DNA of 64,000 bases from Rhizobium sp. Q54 (GTDB lineage: Bacteria; Pseudomonadota; Alphaproteobacteria; Rhizobiales; Xanthobacteraceae), in NCBI GenBank assembly GCA_945861265.1, contig CAMAUC010000001.1, positions 124,001 through 188,000 of the forward strand, written 5' to 3'. Of this stretch, positions 25,710 through 35,152 are shown piece after piece; the first letter of the stretch is position 1, and every line of letters starts with the position of its first letter. A program made the translations under genes and the position numbers. The notes beneath the pieces are model-generated. The model was not told where the DNA came from. It did not search any database and saw only the letters and a program-made list of their open reading frames with translations.

Positions 25710-28700
25710 TCTGCGGCCTCCAAGTTGGGCGCGACGGCCAGAGCGGTGGGTTGATCGGCAGTCGGGGTATCGAGCCAGTCGACTTTCGACATTTTGCGGA
25801 CGATGACGAATTCGTCGCGGTTGGTGCCGATCGTGCCGTAATAATTGAAGCCGTAGGACTGCTGGGCATAGCCGCCGATCATGTGGGTCGGCTTCACCAC
25901 CGCACGCGTTACCGAATTGTGAATGCCGCCGCGGTGACCGGTCTGTTCGGAACCGGGCACATTCACAATCTTTTCCTGCGCGTGATACATCATGCACATG
26001 CCCTGCTTGACCCGTTGCGAGACCACCGCGCGCGCCACCAGCGCGCCGTTGGTGTTGAACGCCTCGATCCAGTCATTGTCGACGATGCCGGCCTTCTTGG
26101 CGTCGGTCTCGCTGATCCACACGCAAGGCCCGCCGCGCGACAGGGTAAGCATCAGCAGGTTGTCGGTATAGGTGGAGTGGATGCCCCACTTCTGATGCGG
26201 CGTGATGAAGTTGAGCACGACCGCGTCATTGCCGTTCGGCTTGCGGTCGATCACCGGGTTGACCGACTTGGTGTCGATCGGCGGGCGATAGACGCAGAAG
26301 CCTTCGCCGAAGGCGCGCATCCACAGATGATCCTGATAGAGCTGCTGACGGCCGGTCAGGGTGCGCCACGGGATCAGCTCATGCACGTTGGTGTAGCCGG
26401 CGTTGTAACAGACCTTCTCCGACTCCAGGCCGGACCAGATTGGCGACGAAATGATCTTGCGCGGCTGCGCCACGACATCACGGAAGCGGATCTTCTCGTC
26501 TTCCTTAGGGATCGCGAGGTGCTTGTGATCGAGGCCGGTGAAGCCGCCGAGCGAAGCCCAGGCCTTGACCGCGACCTCGCCATTGGTTTCCGGCGCCAGG
26601 CTGAGAATGACCTCGCAGGCGTCGATATCGCTATCGATGCGGGCAAAGCCCTTGGTCGCCCCCTCCTCCAGCACCACGCCGTTAAGGCTCTTGAGGAAGT
26701 CGACCTCATGTTCGGTGTTCCAGGCCATGCCCTTGCCGCCATTGCCGAGCTTGGCCATCAGCGGTCCGAGCGACGTGAAACGCTTGTAGAGGCCGGGATA
26801 GTCGCGATCGACCACCGTGACCGCCGGCATGGTCTTGCCGGGGATCGGATCGATCTCGCCCTTCTTCCAGTCCTTGACGTCGAAGGGCTGCGCAATTTCG
26901 CCGGGGGAGTCGTGCATGATCGGCGTCAGCACGACGTCCTTTTCGACGCCGAGCACTTCCGGCGCGACCGCCGAGAATGCCTTGGCGATGCCCTTGTAGA
27001 TATCCCAGTCGCTGCGCGCTTCCCACACCGGGTCCACCGCCGCGGTCAGTGGATGGATAAACGGATGCATGTCAGAGGTATTGAGATCGTTCTTCTCGTA
27101 CCAGCTCGCGGTCGGCAGAACGATGTCCGAATACATGCAGGTGGTCGACATGCGGAAGTCGAGCGTGACCAAGAGGTCGAGCTTTCCTTCTGGCGCCTTG
27201 TCGTGCCAGACGACGTCGGACGGCTTCTTCTTGCCGTCCTGGCCAAGATCCTTGCCCATCACGCCATGCTGGGTGCCGAGCAGATGCTTGAGGAAATATT
27301 CGTGGCCCTTGCCGGAGGCGCCCAGGAGGTTCGAGCGCCAGATGAACATGTTGCGCGGCCAGTTGGCCGGATTGTCGGGATCGTCGCAGGACAGCTTGAG
27401 CTTGCCGGACTTGAGATTCGCTGCGACGTAATCCTTGGCTTCCATGCCGGCGGCGGCGGCCTGTTTTGAGACCTCCAACGGATTGGTCTGCAATTGCGGC
27501 GCTGACGGCAGCCAGCCCATGCGCTCGGCCCGCACGTTGTAATCGATCAGCGCACCATCCCACGGACCGGCCGGCGCGGTCGGCGACAGAATTTCCGAAA
27601 CGTTGAGCGTCTCGTAACGCCACTGATCGGTATGCGCATAGAACGCCGACGTCGAATTCATCTGGCGCGGCGGGCGGCCCCAATCGAGACCGAAGGCGAG
27701 CGGCAGCCAGCCTGATTGCGGGCGCAGCTTTTCCTGGCCGACATAGTGTGACCAGCCGCCGCCCGACTGGCCAACGCAGCCGCACATCACCAGCATGTTG
27801 ATGACGCCGCGGTAGTTCATGTCGGCGTGGTACCAATGGTTCATCGCCGCGCCGATGATGACCATTGAGCGCCCTTTGGTCTTCTCGGCGTTCAGTGCGA
27901 ATTCGCGCGCCGTGGTGATGATCTGATCGCGCGGCACGCCGGTGATCTTTTCCGCCCAGGCCGGCGTATAAGGCTGCATGTCGTCGTAGTTCTTGGCGAG
28001 ATGCTCGCCGCCGAGGCCGCAGTCGACGCCGTAATTGGCGACGAACAGGTCATAGACCGAGGCGACAATCGTCTCGCCTTCGACCAGTTGCAGCGTCTTG
28101 GTCGGCACATTGCGCACCAGCACGCTCGGGTGATCGGTGCCCTGGAAGTGGTCGTGCTCGCGATTGCCGAAATAGGGGAAGCCGACGGCGGCGACGCCGT
28201 CCTTCACGTCCTTCAGCGACAGGCGGAGCTTGGTGTCCTTGCCGTCGGACGCCTGCTCCTGCAGGTTCCACTTGCCCTTCTCACCCCAGCGGAAGCCGAC
28301 CGAGCCTTTCGGCACGACGACGGCGCCGGTGGTCTCGTCATAGGCAACCGTCTTCCATTCCGGATTGTTGTCTTCGCCACAGCCCTTGATGAAGTCAGAG
28401 GCGCGCAGGAAGCGCTCCGGCACATAGTGGCCGCCCTGCTTCACCAGCCGCACCAGCATCGGCATGTCGGTGTACTGCCGGGCGTAATCCTGGAAATATT
28501 TCGCCTGCCGGTCGATATGGAATTCGCGCAGGATAACGTGGCCCATGGCCATGCCGAGCGCCGCGTCGGTGCCCTGTTTCGGTGACATCCACAGATCGGC
28601 GAATTTCGACGCTTCTGAATAGTCCGGGCAGATGACGACGCTCTTGGCGCCGCGATAGCGGGCTTCGGTGTAGAAGTGCGCATCGGGCGTGCGCGTCTGC

Positions 28701-29470
28701 GGCACATTCGAGCCCCACAGGATCAGGAATCCAGAATTGTACCAGTCGGCCGACTCCGGCACGTCGGTCTGCTCGCCCCAGGTCTGCGGCGACGCCGGCG
28801 GTAGATCGCAATACCAATCGTAGAACGACATGCAGACGCCGCCGAGCAGCGACAGATAGCGGGAACCGGCGGCGTAGCTGACCATCGACATCGCCGGGAT
28901 CGGCGAGAAGCCGAAGATGCGGTCCGGGCCGTAAGTCTTGGCGGTATAGGCATTTGCCGCAGCGATTAGCTCATTGACCTCGTCCCAGGTCGAGCGGACG
29001 AAACCGCCGAGGCCGCGCTTCTCGACGTAAGCGGCGCGCTTGGCCGGATTTTCGACGATCGACTTCCAAGCCGCGACCGGCGTCATCAGCACGCGCGCTT
29101 CGCGCCACAGCTTGAGCAGCCGCGACCGCACCAGCGGATACTTCACGCGATTGCCGGAATAGAGATACCAGCTATAGCTCGCGCCGCGCGCACAGCCGCG
29201 CGGCTCATGGTTCGGCAGATCGGGCCGCGTGCGCGGATAATCGGTCTGCTGCGTTTCCCAGGTGACGATGCCGCCCTTGACGTAGATTTTCCAAGAACAC
29301 GACCCGGTGCAGTTCACGCCGTGCGTCGAGCGTACGATCTTGTCGTGCTGCCAGCGCTTGCGGTAGCCGTCCTCCCAGCGCCGGTCCTCGCTGGTGGTTA
29401 TGCCATGACCGTCCGAGAACGTGTCGTTGCCGCGGCTGAAGAACGTCAAGCGGTCGAGAAAGTGACTCAT
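25706..29470 (-). CDS. narG: Respiratory nitrate reductase alpha subunit (molybdenum catalytic)
   Basis: 1254 residues, full length for membrane-bound NarG. The FS0 cluster ligands are H50, C54, C58 and C93 (STHGVNCTGSCSWKIYV and HEPRGCARG). The molybdenum-coordinating aspartate is in DWYCDLPPASPQTWG. VPESADWYNSGFLILWGSNV is also characteristic. It reduces nitrate to nitrite in the cytoplasm using bis-MGD. Long antisense frames over this gene (for example 25751-27469) are shadows caused by high GC. The start lies 12 bases after narK. Confidence 0.96.
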   Translation of the reverse strand: MSHFLDRLTFFSRGNDTFSDGHGITTSEDRRWEDGYRKRWQHDKIVRSTHGVNCTGSCSWKIYVKGGIVTWETQQTDYPRTRPDLPNHEPRGCARGASYSWYLYSGNRVKYPLVRSRLLKLWREARVLMTPVAAWKSIVENPAKRAAYVEKRGLGGFVRSTWDEVNELIAAANAYTAKTYGPDRIFGFSPIPAMSMVSYAAGSRYLSLLGGVCMSFYDWYCDLPPASPQTWGEQTDVPESADWYNSGFLILWGSNVPQTRTPDAHFYTEARYRGAKSVVICPDYSEASKFADLWMSPKQGTDAALGMAMGHVILREFHIDRQAKYFQDYARQYTDMPMLVRLVKQGGHYVPERFLRASDFIKGCGEDNNPEWKTVAYDETTGAVVVPKGSVGFRWGEKGKWNLQEQASDGKDTKLRLSLKDVKDGVAAVGFPYFGNREHDHFQGTDHPSVLVRNVPTKTLQLVEGETIVASVYDLFVANYGVDCGLGGEHLAKNYDDMQPYTPAWAEKITGVPRDQIITTAREFALNAEKTKGRSMVIIGAAMNHWYHADMNYRGVINMLVMCGCVGQSGGGWSHYVGQEKLRPQSGWLPLAFGLDWGRPPRQMNSTSAFYAHTDQWRYETLNVSEILSPTAPAGPWDGALIDYNVRAERMGWLPSAPQLQTNPLEVSKQAAAAGMEAKDYVAANLKSGKLKLSCDDPDNPANWPRNMFIWRSNLLGASGKGHEYFLKHLLGTQHGVMGKDLGQDGKKKPSDVVWHDKAPEGKLDLLVTLDFRMSTTCMYSDIVLPTASWYEKNDLNTSDMHPFIHPLTAAVDPVWEARSDWDIYKGIAKAFSAVAPEVLGVEKDVVLTPIMHDSPGEIAQPFDVKDWKKGEIDPIPGKTMPAVTVVDRDYPGLYKRFTSLGPLMAKLGNGGKGMAWNTEHEVDFLKSLNGVVLEEGATKGFARIDSDIDACEVILSLAPETNGEVAVKAWASLGGFTGLDHKHLAIPKEDEKIRFRDVVAQPRKIISSPIWSGLESEKVCYNAGYTNVHELIPWRTLTGRQQLYQDHLWMRAFGEGFCVYRPPIDTKSVNPVIDRKPNGNDAVVLNFITPHQKWGIHSTYTDNLLMLTLSRGGPCVWISETDAKKAGIVDNDWIEAFNTNGALVARAVVSQRVKQGMCMMYHAQEKIVNVPGSEQTGHRGGIHNSVTRAVVKPTHMIGGYAQQSYGFNYYGTIGTNRDEFVIVRKMSKVDWLDTPTADQPTALAVAPNLEAAE

Positions 29471-29482
29471 GTTATTCTTCCC

Positions 29483-32224
29483 TTATTCGGCCGGTTGCAT
29501 GGCGGTAGGCGGCAGCGAACCGCCACGCTCGATGTCGCGCAGCAAGCCGCCGCGCCGGGTGTAGAACCACCAGGTGATGGCGACGCAGGTGACGTAGAAA
29601 CCCATGAAGCCCCACAACGCCATCTCCGGTCCGCCAGTCAGCGAGATCGAGGTGCCGTAGCTTTTCGGGATGAAGAAGGCTCCGTAGGCCGCGACCGCGG
29701 AGGTGAAGCCGATGATCGCCGCCGATTCCATTTCGGCTTGCTTCTGGCGGACGTCGATGCTCATGCCCGGCTCTAGCCGGATGAGTTCGGCGCGCATGAT
29801 CGCCGGGATCATCTGGAAGGTCGATGCATTGCCGACGCCGGCGGCGAAGAACAACAGCATGAACATCGCAAAGAAGCCCCAGAACGCGTGCGGCTGATCC
29901 TTGATGCCGAGGAAGTACAGCACGCCGCCGACCGCTACGATCATCAGGGTGAAGACCCAGAAGGTGACGCGGCCGCCGCCGTAGCGATCCGACAGCCAGC
30001 CGGTCGCCGAGCGCGACAGCGCGCCGACCAGCGGTCCGAGGAAGATGAACTTCAGCGAGTCGACCTGCGGGAACATGGTCTTGGCCAAGAGCGGGAAACC
30101 CGCCGAATAGCCGATGAAAGAGCCGAAGGTGCCGGTATAGAGCCAGCACATCAGCCAGTTATGCTTGCGCTTGAAGATCACCGCCTGATCGGCGAACGAC
30201 GCCTTCATATCGGCGATGTCGTTCATGCCGAACCAGGCCGCGGTGGCCGAGATGGCGATGAACGGCACCCAGATGAAGCCGGCGTTCTGCAGCCAGAGCT
30301 TGGTGGCGCCGGTGGCAACCTGCGGCTCGCCGCCGAGCCAGCCGAACACGCCGGTGGTGATGACCAGCGGGATGACGAATTGCACGACGCTGACGCCGAG
30401 ATTGCCGAGACCGGCATTGAGCGCCAGCGCGTTGCCCTTCTCCGCCTTGCGGAAGAAGAAGCTGATATTCGCCATCGACGAGGCGAAGTTGCCACCGCCG
30501 AAACCGCATAGCAGCGAAAGCGCCAGGAAGAAGATGTAAGGCGTGTCCGGGCTCTGCACCACGAGCCCGATGCCGACCGCCGGGATCATCAGCGACCAGG
30601 TCGAGATCGACGTCCACAGCCGGCCGCCGAAGATCGGCGGCATGAAGGAATAGAAAATGCGCAAGGTAGCACCGGACAGACCCGGCATGGCGGCGAGCCA
30701 GAACAATTGGTCGGTCGAGAACTTAAATCCGACCGCCGGCAGCTTGGCGACGACCACCGACCACACCATCCAGACCGCGAAGGCAAGCAGCAAACAAGGG
30801 ATCGAGATCCACAGATTGCGGCGCGCGATGGCACTCCCCTTCTCCTTCCAGAAAGCCGGATCCTCCGGCTTCCATTCCTCCAGGGTGTGACCTGACAGCG
30901 CACCGACGTGCTTCTCCTCGTGGATTGGCTGCATTTCTGGGAACTGCGGCAGCTTACGCAATGTCGGCTCGAAGGCTTCGCGCTCCATGCGGCGGATGGC
31001 GATGTGCATCCAGGCCAACGAGACGGCGGCGACCAGGAACAGCAGCATGAAGCAGCTGGTCCAGATGCCGGTAAGATCGTTGAGTACGCCGAAGGTGATC
31101 GGCAGCACGAAGCCACCGAGACCGCCGATCATGCCGACCAGGCCGCCAACCGCGCCGACGTTCTTCGGGTAATAGACCGGGATGTGCTTGTAGACGGCCG
31201 CCTTGCCGAGACTCATGAAGAATCCGAGCACGAACATCAACGCTGTGAAGGTGACGACGCCGGTCGCCATATGGAAGGTGATCGGCCCCTTGATGCCCTC
31301 GACCGTGTAGGTGGTCGGCGGATAGGCCAGGATGAAGGTGATCAGCACCGAGACGCCGAACATCCAGTACATGATGCGGCGGGCGCCATATTTGTCCGAC
31401 AAATGACCGCCATAGGCGCGGAACAGGCTGCCCGGGATCGAATAGGCCGCGCCGATCATGCCGGCAGTCGTGATGTCGAGCCCATAGACGCCGATCAAAT
31501 AGCGCGGCAGCCATAATGACAGCGCAACGAAAGCGCCGAAAGCGAAGAAGTAATACAGCGAGAAGCGCCAGACCTGGACATTCTTGAGCGATTCAAGCTC
31601 AAGCCAGCCGCTGAGCGGACGGGCCCCTTTGGCGCGGCGCGCCATCTCGACAGGGTCTTCCTTCGTGGTGAACCAGAAGACGAGCCCCATCAGCGCGATG
31701 CCGATCGCCCAGACCTGCGCGGTAGCCTGCCAACCATAAGCCACCATGACGAAGGGCGCGCAGAACTTGGTCACCGCCGCGCCGACATTGCCGGCGCCGA
31801 AAATGCCCAGCGCGGTGCCCTGCTTTTCCGGCGGATACCAACGCGAGACGTAGGCGATGCCGACTGCGAAAGAGCCGCCGGCGATGCCGACGCCGAGCGC
31901 GGCGATCAGGAACTGGGTGTAGGTGTGCGCATAGGTCAAAAGGAAGGTCGCAAGCGCCGCCGCCAGCATAACCACCGTGTAGACGCGGCGGCCGCCATAT
32001 TGGTCGGTCCAGATACCAAGGAAGATCCGGACCAGCGAACCGGTGAGGATGGGGGTGCCGACCAGCAGCCCAAACTGCGTTTCGTTCAGGCCCAGATCTT
32101 TTTTGATCTGGATGCCGATGATCGCGAAGAGGGTCCACACCGCGAAGCAGACGGTGAAGGCAATGGTTGACATCCAAAGCGCGCGGCCTTGGCCCTCGAC
32201 GCTAGCTACCGGTTGGTCATGCAT
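29483..32224 (-). CDS. narK: Fused nitrate/nitrite transporter NarK1-NarK2
   Basis: 913 residues holding two full major-facilitator domains. The first (about 15-430) includes FGLLVGTPILTGSLVRIFLG and GGSFAVGIAYVSRWYPPEKQ. The second starts near 475 (NLWISIPCLLLAFAVWMVWS) and includes LLCGFGGGNFASSMANISFF, a nitrate-signature-type segment. NarK1-like domains act as nitrate/proton symporters and NarK2-like domains as nitrate/nitrite antiporters. Fusions are known from other proteobacteria. AAGGGGGG precedes the ATG. It is the first gene of the nar operon, downstream of an FNR-type box at 32294-32307. Confidence 0.93.
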   Translation of the reverse strand: MHDQPVASVEGQGRALWMSTIAFTVCFAVWTLFAIIGIQIKKDLGLNETQFGLLVGTPILTGSLVRIFLGIWTDQYGGRRVYTVVMLAAALATFLLTYAHTYTQFLIAALGVGIAGGSFAVGIAYVSRWYPPEKQGTALGIFGAGNVGAAVTKFCAPFVMVAYGWQATAQVWAIGIALMGLVFWFTTKEDPVEMARRAKGARPLSGWLELESLKNVQVWRFSLYYFFAFGAFVALSLWLPRYLIGVYGLDITTAGMIGAAYSIPGSLFRAYGGHLSDKYGARRIMYWMFGVSVLITFILAYPPTTYTVEGIKGPITFHMATGVVTFTALMFVLGFFMSLGKAAVYKHIPVYYPKNVGAVGGLVGMIGGLGGFVLPITFGVLNDLTGIWTSCFMLLFLVAAVSLAWMHIAIRRMEREAFEPTLRKLPQFPEMQPIHEEKHVGALSGHTLEEWKPEDPAFWKEKGSAIARRNLWISIPCLLLAFAVWMVWSVVVAKLPAVGFKFSTDQLFWLAAMPGLSGATLRIFYSFMPPIFGGRLWTSISTWSLMIPAVGIGLVVQSPDTPYIFFLALSLLCGFGGGNFASSMANISFFFRKAEKGNALALNAGLGNLGVSVVQFVIPLVITTGVFGWLGGEPQVATGATKLWLQNAGFIWVPFIAISATAAWFGMNDIADMKASFADQAVIFKRKHNWLMCWLYTGTFGSFIGYSAGFPLLAKTMFPQVDSLKFIFLGPLVGALSRSATGWLSDRYGGGRVTFWVFTLMIVAVGGVLYFLGIKDQPHAFWGFFAMFMLLFFAAGVGNASTFQMIPAIMRAELIRLEPGMSIDVRQKQAEMESAAIIGFTSAVAAYGAFFIPKSYGTSISLTGGPEMALWGFMGFYVTCVAITWWFYTRRGGLLRDIERGGSLPPTAMQPAE

Positions 32225-32293
32225 AGATCAGCCCCCCTTTTTCGTCCGATGACGACGCTGCAGGGACCAAAGCGCGGCGGCGGTATCTAAGCT

Positions 32294-32307
32294 TTGAGGT
32301 TGATCAA
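32294..32307. promoter_or_regulatory. FNR/DNR-type box for the narK operon
   Basis: TTGAGGTTGATCAA matches the TTGAT-N4-ATCAA consensus at nine of ten positions. It lies 69 bases upstream of the narK ATG on the minus strand, a distance compatible with class II activation. The divergent Crp/Fnr protein is the obvious candidate binder. The region 32310-32400 is AT-rich. Confidence 0.6.
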
Positions 32308-32402
32308 TTTTCTGCTGCTATACTGCCATTTTATTGATTATGCAAAAATGCATAAGTATTGATAAATAATAATGCAAGTATTGCTTTTTGCATTACTATG
32401 GC

Positions 32403-32416
32403 TTGATAATTATCAA
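32403..32416. promoter_or_regulatory. Perfect FNR/DNR-type box upstream of the regulator gene
   Basis: TTGATAATTATCAA is a perfect 14-base palindrome matching TTGAT-N4-ATCAA. It lies 60 bases before the ATG of the Crp/Fnr regulator and about 180 bases from narK. It may mediate autoregulation or control by a global FixK/FnrN. Confidence 0.7.
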
Positions 32417-32476
32417 TTCAATTACCCACGCATTCAGTCTAAGCTATAGGTATTCTGCCCTTATTGGAGTTAAGCG

Positions 32477-33166
32477 ATGCGCCAGGCCGAACATCACCTC
32501 GTCCGCTCACTACCGCTGTTCCTAAGCGTCAGCGAAAAGCATTTCGACGAATTGATGAACACGGCGCTCCTGCAACGGTTCCCGCAGGGCGTTACGCTGA
32601 TCCGCGAGGGCGACTTGCCCGACTTCCTGCATATCGTGGTCGAAGGCACGGTCGAGTTGTTCGCAAACCACGACGGACACGAGACCGTCCTCGACATTCT
32701 GCAGCCCGTGACGACCTTCATCCTGGCCGCGGTCATCCGCGACGAAGTTTATCTCAAATCCGCCCGCAGCCTGACGCCGGCGCAGATTCTCATGATCCCG
32801 GCACAAGCGGTGCGCGACGTGTTCGACCGCGATGCCGCATTCGCCCGCGCTCTGGTGAACGAACTTGCCGCCCGTTATCGCTGTCTCGTGCGCTCGCTCA
32901 AGAACGAGAAGTTGCGCAACAGTACCGAACGGCTGGCAAACTGGATCTTGCAGGAGGACGCGCACCAGGGAAGAAAAGGACGGATTGCGCTCGACATCGA
33001 CAAGCGCACACTAGCCTCAAGGCTTGGCATGACGCCGGAAAATTTTTCGCGCAACTTGGCGCAGCTATCGAAGCACGGTGTTATTACTTCTGGACCGCAA
33101 TTCATCATCGAGGATTTCGCCGCACTACAGCAATTTGCCAAACCCAACAACCTAATCGATCAATAA
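32477..33166 (+). CDS. Crp/Fnr-family transcriptional regulator (DNR/NarR-like)
   Basis: 229 residues: a cyclic-nucleotide-type beta-roll (about 15-125; RFPQGVTLIREGDLPDFLHI, HIVVEGTVELFANHDG) and a C-terminal winged helix with recognition segment TLASRLGMTPENFSRNLAQL. The E-x-x-S-R pattern fits recognition of TTGAT half-sites. There is no N-terminal cysteine cluster (only one Cys, in YRCLVRS), so it is not a 4Fe-4S FNR but closer to DNR/NNR/NarR, which sense NO or nitrite. It is divergent from narK, with two matching boxes in between. Confidence 0.88.
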   Translation: MRQAEHHLVRSLPLFLSVSEKHFDELMNTALLQRFPQGVTLIREGDLPDFLHIVVEGTVELFANHDGHETVLDILQPVTTFILAAVIRDEVYLKSARSLTPAQILMIPAQAVRDVFDRDAAFARALVNELAARYRCLVRSLKNEKLRNSTERLANWILQEDAHQGRKGRIALDIDKRTLASRLGMTPENFSRNLAQLSKHGVITSGPQFIIEDFAALQQFAKPNNLIDQ

Positions 33167-33360
33167 GCTTTCAGGCGCACATTTTAAATTAATCGCAAGT
33201 ACGGCAGGACGGAGCTGCCTACACCCGCTGTCGAAAATGGTTCGGCATCCGATGCCGCCACGACAACGCCTTCACCAAATTTATCGCGGATCGGTCCGAT
33301 GCACTCTGGATTTGGGGGTGGCCTATTGTTCGCGCTCGTCATTTCAGGTCGCCGGCAAGA

Positions 33361-33727
33361 GTACGCCGAGCGGTACAACATCGGCTTCACGCCGCCAAGC
33401 TAAGTACATAGAAAATCATTGATATTCCTGTTCAGCCTACCCTGTCCATCATCGGGGCGACAGAGAATTGTCTATTAATCTCAAGCATTTAGTGTATTTG
33501 CATTCCAAGTCGTGCGTTGGAAGTCCAGACACGATGCAATCGCAAGGACGACTTTAAGGCCTATACGGCTCCGCACGGCATCAAACAAGGCGGAGGTTAC
33601 CGGGGTTTAGACGCGGTGCTCAGTGCCGGGCTCGTGCGCAACGGCTGCGGTACGACCACAGTACGACAAGATGGCGAGTGCACCCATTTACATTTGGAAA
33701 CCCGGCGCCGGCGACCGGGTCGGTGCC
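33361..33727 (-). repeat. Dispersed repeat copy C with dusA 5'-end fragment (att-like), long form
   Basis: Starts GTACGCCGAGCGGTACAACA at 33361 and includes CTAAGTACATAGAAAAT and CTGTCCATCATCGGGGCGA. The minus strand from ATG 33488 encodes MLEINRQFSVAPMMD, then leaves the dusA frame. To the right the similarity with copy B extends to about 33727: AATCGCAAGGACGACTTT at 33539, CTCCGCACGGCATCAAACAA near 33569, GTACGACAAG at 33661, CATTTACATTTGGAAACCCG near 33684. It sits between the Crp/Fnr gene and the MetE-like gene. Bases 33167-33360 and 33728-33893 show no gene. Confidence 0.72.
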
Positions 33728-33893
33728 AAAATCAAAAAACGCAATATTCGCTATGTCCGCTCTGTGCCATCAGCAGAAATTCCACGGATCAACTCGCCAT
33801 GGCGCGGGTCAGGCGCGACAGATGATTAATTGTGAGGCGGGATTACCGACCGGAATCCGGCCCATACCGACGCAGCAGGTGCACGCTTATTGA

Positions 33894-35006
33894 TCAACCC
33901 CAAATCGCGTCAGCCGCCTCGACCACAAGCGCAAGCTTTGCCCGCTCGTCCGCTTCGGTGAGAGGATTACCCGCGACAGTACTGGCGAAGCCGCATTGCG
34001 GGCTGATCGCCAACCGATCGAGGTCGATATAGTGCGTCGCTTCCTCAGTCCGGCGCTTCAATAGATCGAGGCTCTCCAGCACCGGCGTTTTCGAGCTGAC
34101 AAGACCGAGGACGACGCCGCGATCCTTCGGCACAAAGCGCAGTGGCGCGAAGTCGCCGGCGCGGGCGGTATCGTACTCAAGCAGGAAGTGATTGACCTTG
34201 GTGTTGGCGAAAAACCGCTCGGCGACCGATTCATAGCCGCCAGCCCCAAGGTAATGCCCTTTGAAATTGCCGCGGCACATGTGGACGCCGAAGATCACGT
34301 CTGCCGGCGCGCCGGCAACGGCTTCGTTGATACTGTCAATATAGAGGTCGACCAGTTTATCGGGATCGCTGCCCGAGGCGGCGATTTGCTGTCGGATTCC
34401 AGGGTCACACAGCAGAGCGACAGCGACTTCGTCGAGTTGGATATAGCGGCAGCCCGCCTTCGCAAGTTCGTCGATCTCCTGTTTGAAGACATTGGCGAGG
34501 TCGGCAAAAAACTCTTTAACGTCTGGATAGACGGCGGTGTCGGCATAGTCGTTGCAGCGGTAGAAATGCATGGTCGACGGCGCCGGCAGCGTGATCTTGC
34601 CGGTTAATTTGGTGACACTGTGCAGGAATTGATATTCGTCGAGCGCCAGCGGCTGCTTGCGCTTGATCGCGGCGTTCGCATAAGGCGCGGTAAATTCGAC
34701 TTCGTGGCCCTGATCGTTGCGAAATTTGAATGAGGCGGTCTTTATCTCAAACCCCTCGACCCGCTCGACGAAGCGACCCCAGTACGAGCCGCGGCGGAAT
34801 TCTCCGTCGGTGACCACTTGCAAGCCAACTTCGGCTTGCAGGGCGACCACATCACGGATGCATTGATCCTGCAGTTTGTCGAATTCGGCGTCGCCGATTT
34901 CCTTGGTGGCGTGGCGGCGAAACGCCTGACGCAAAGCCGGCGGGCGCAACAGGCTGCCAACATGATCGGCGCGGAATGGGGGGCGGCCTTTCGTCGACGT
35001 AGCCAT
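33894..35006 (-). CDS. Cobalamin-independent methionine synthase C-domain-like protein (MetE/YxjG family)
   Basis: 370 residues. RADHVGSLLRPPALRQAF at the start, VTDGEFRRGSYWGRFVERV, IQLDEVAVALLCDP, GVHMCRGNFKGHYLGAGGYE and ISPQCGFASTVAGNPLT fit the stand-alone C-terminal domain of MetE. The zinc ligands (His, Cys and late Cys) appear present in VHMCRGN and SPQCGF. The N-terminal folate-binding domain is absent, so methyl donor and acceptor may differ from MetE. It is divergent from a TetR regulator across a palindrome (35031-35054), so it seems part of that regulon, which also covers an acyl-CoA ligase. Confidence 0.85.
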   Translation of the reverse strand: MATSTKGRPPFRADHVGSLLRPPALRQAFRRHATKEIGDAEFDKLQDQCIRDVVALQAEVGLQVVTDGEFRRGSYWGRFVERVEGFEIKTASFKFRNDQGHEVEFTAPYANAAIKRKQPLALDEYQFLHSVTKLTGKITLPAPSTMHFYRCNDYADTAVYPDVKEFFADLANVFKQEIDELAKAGCRYIQLDEVAVALLCDPGIRQQIAASGSDPDKLVDLYIDSINEAVAGAPADVIFGVHMCRGNFKGHYLGAGGYESVAERFFANTKVNHFLLEYDTARAGDFAPLRFVPKDRGVVLGLVSSKTPVLESLDLLKRRTEEATHYIDLDRLAISPQCGFASTVAGNPLTEADERAKLALVVEAADAIWG

Positions 35007-35030
35007 GGCGAATTCTCCCTCGGGCGACTT

Positions 35031-35054
35031 ATTCTATAGGTCGATAGATAGAAT
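35031..35054. promoter_or_regulatory. TetR operator candidate between the MetE-like and tetR genes
   Basis: ATTCTAT (35031-35037) and ATAGAAT (35048-35054) form a perfect 7-base inverted repeat with a 10-base spacer. It lies 24 bases upstream of the MetE-like gene and 98 bases before the TetR ATG. Two related half-sites occur again before the acyl-CoA ligase gene. Confidence 0.5.
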
Positions 35055-35152
35055 TTAGATTGGTATCGTGGCAGAACACAATGGCCAAAAGAACGGCCGG
35101 AAGCTTTTTAGCCGGCTTCCCGGTAATTTGCTGCAGGAGCGAAGTGATCGGC

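Noticed and set aside
24327-25754. 475-codon plus-strand frame opposite narH
   Set aside because: Shadow of narH, which has all its cysteine clusters and correct overlaps with its neighbours.
25751-27469. 572-codon plus-strand frame opposite narG
   Set aside because: High-GC shadow of narG; composition is rich in Arg, His and Asp with no recognisable domain.
33517-33893. Small plus-strand frames within and after repeat C
   Set aside because: Frames differ between copies B and C and are interrupted in B; similarity between the copies is at DNA level, so no gene is called.
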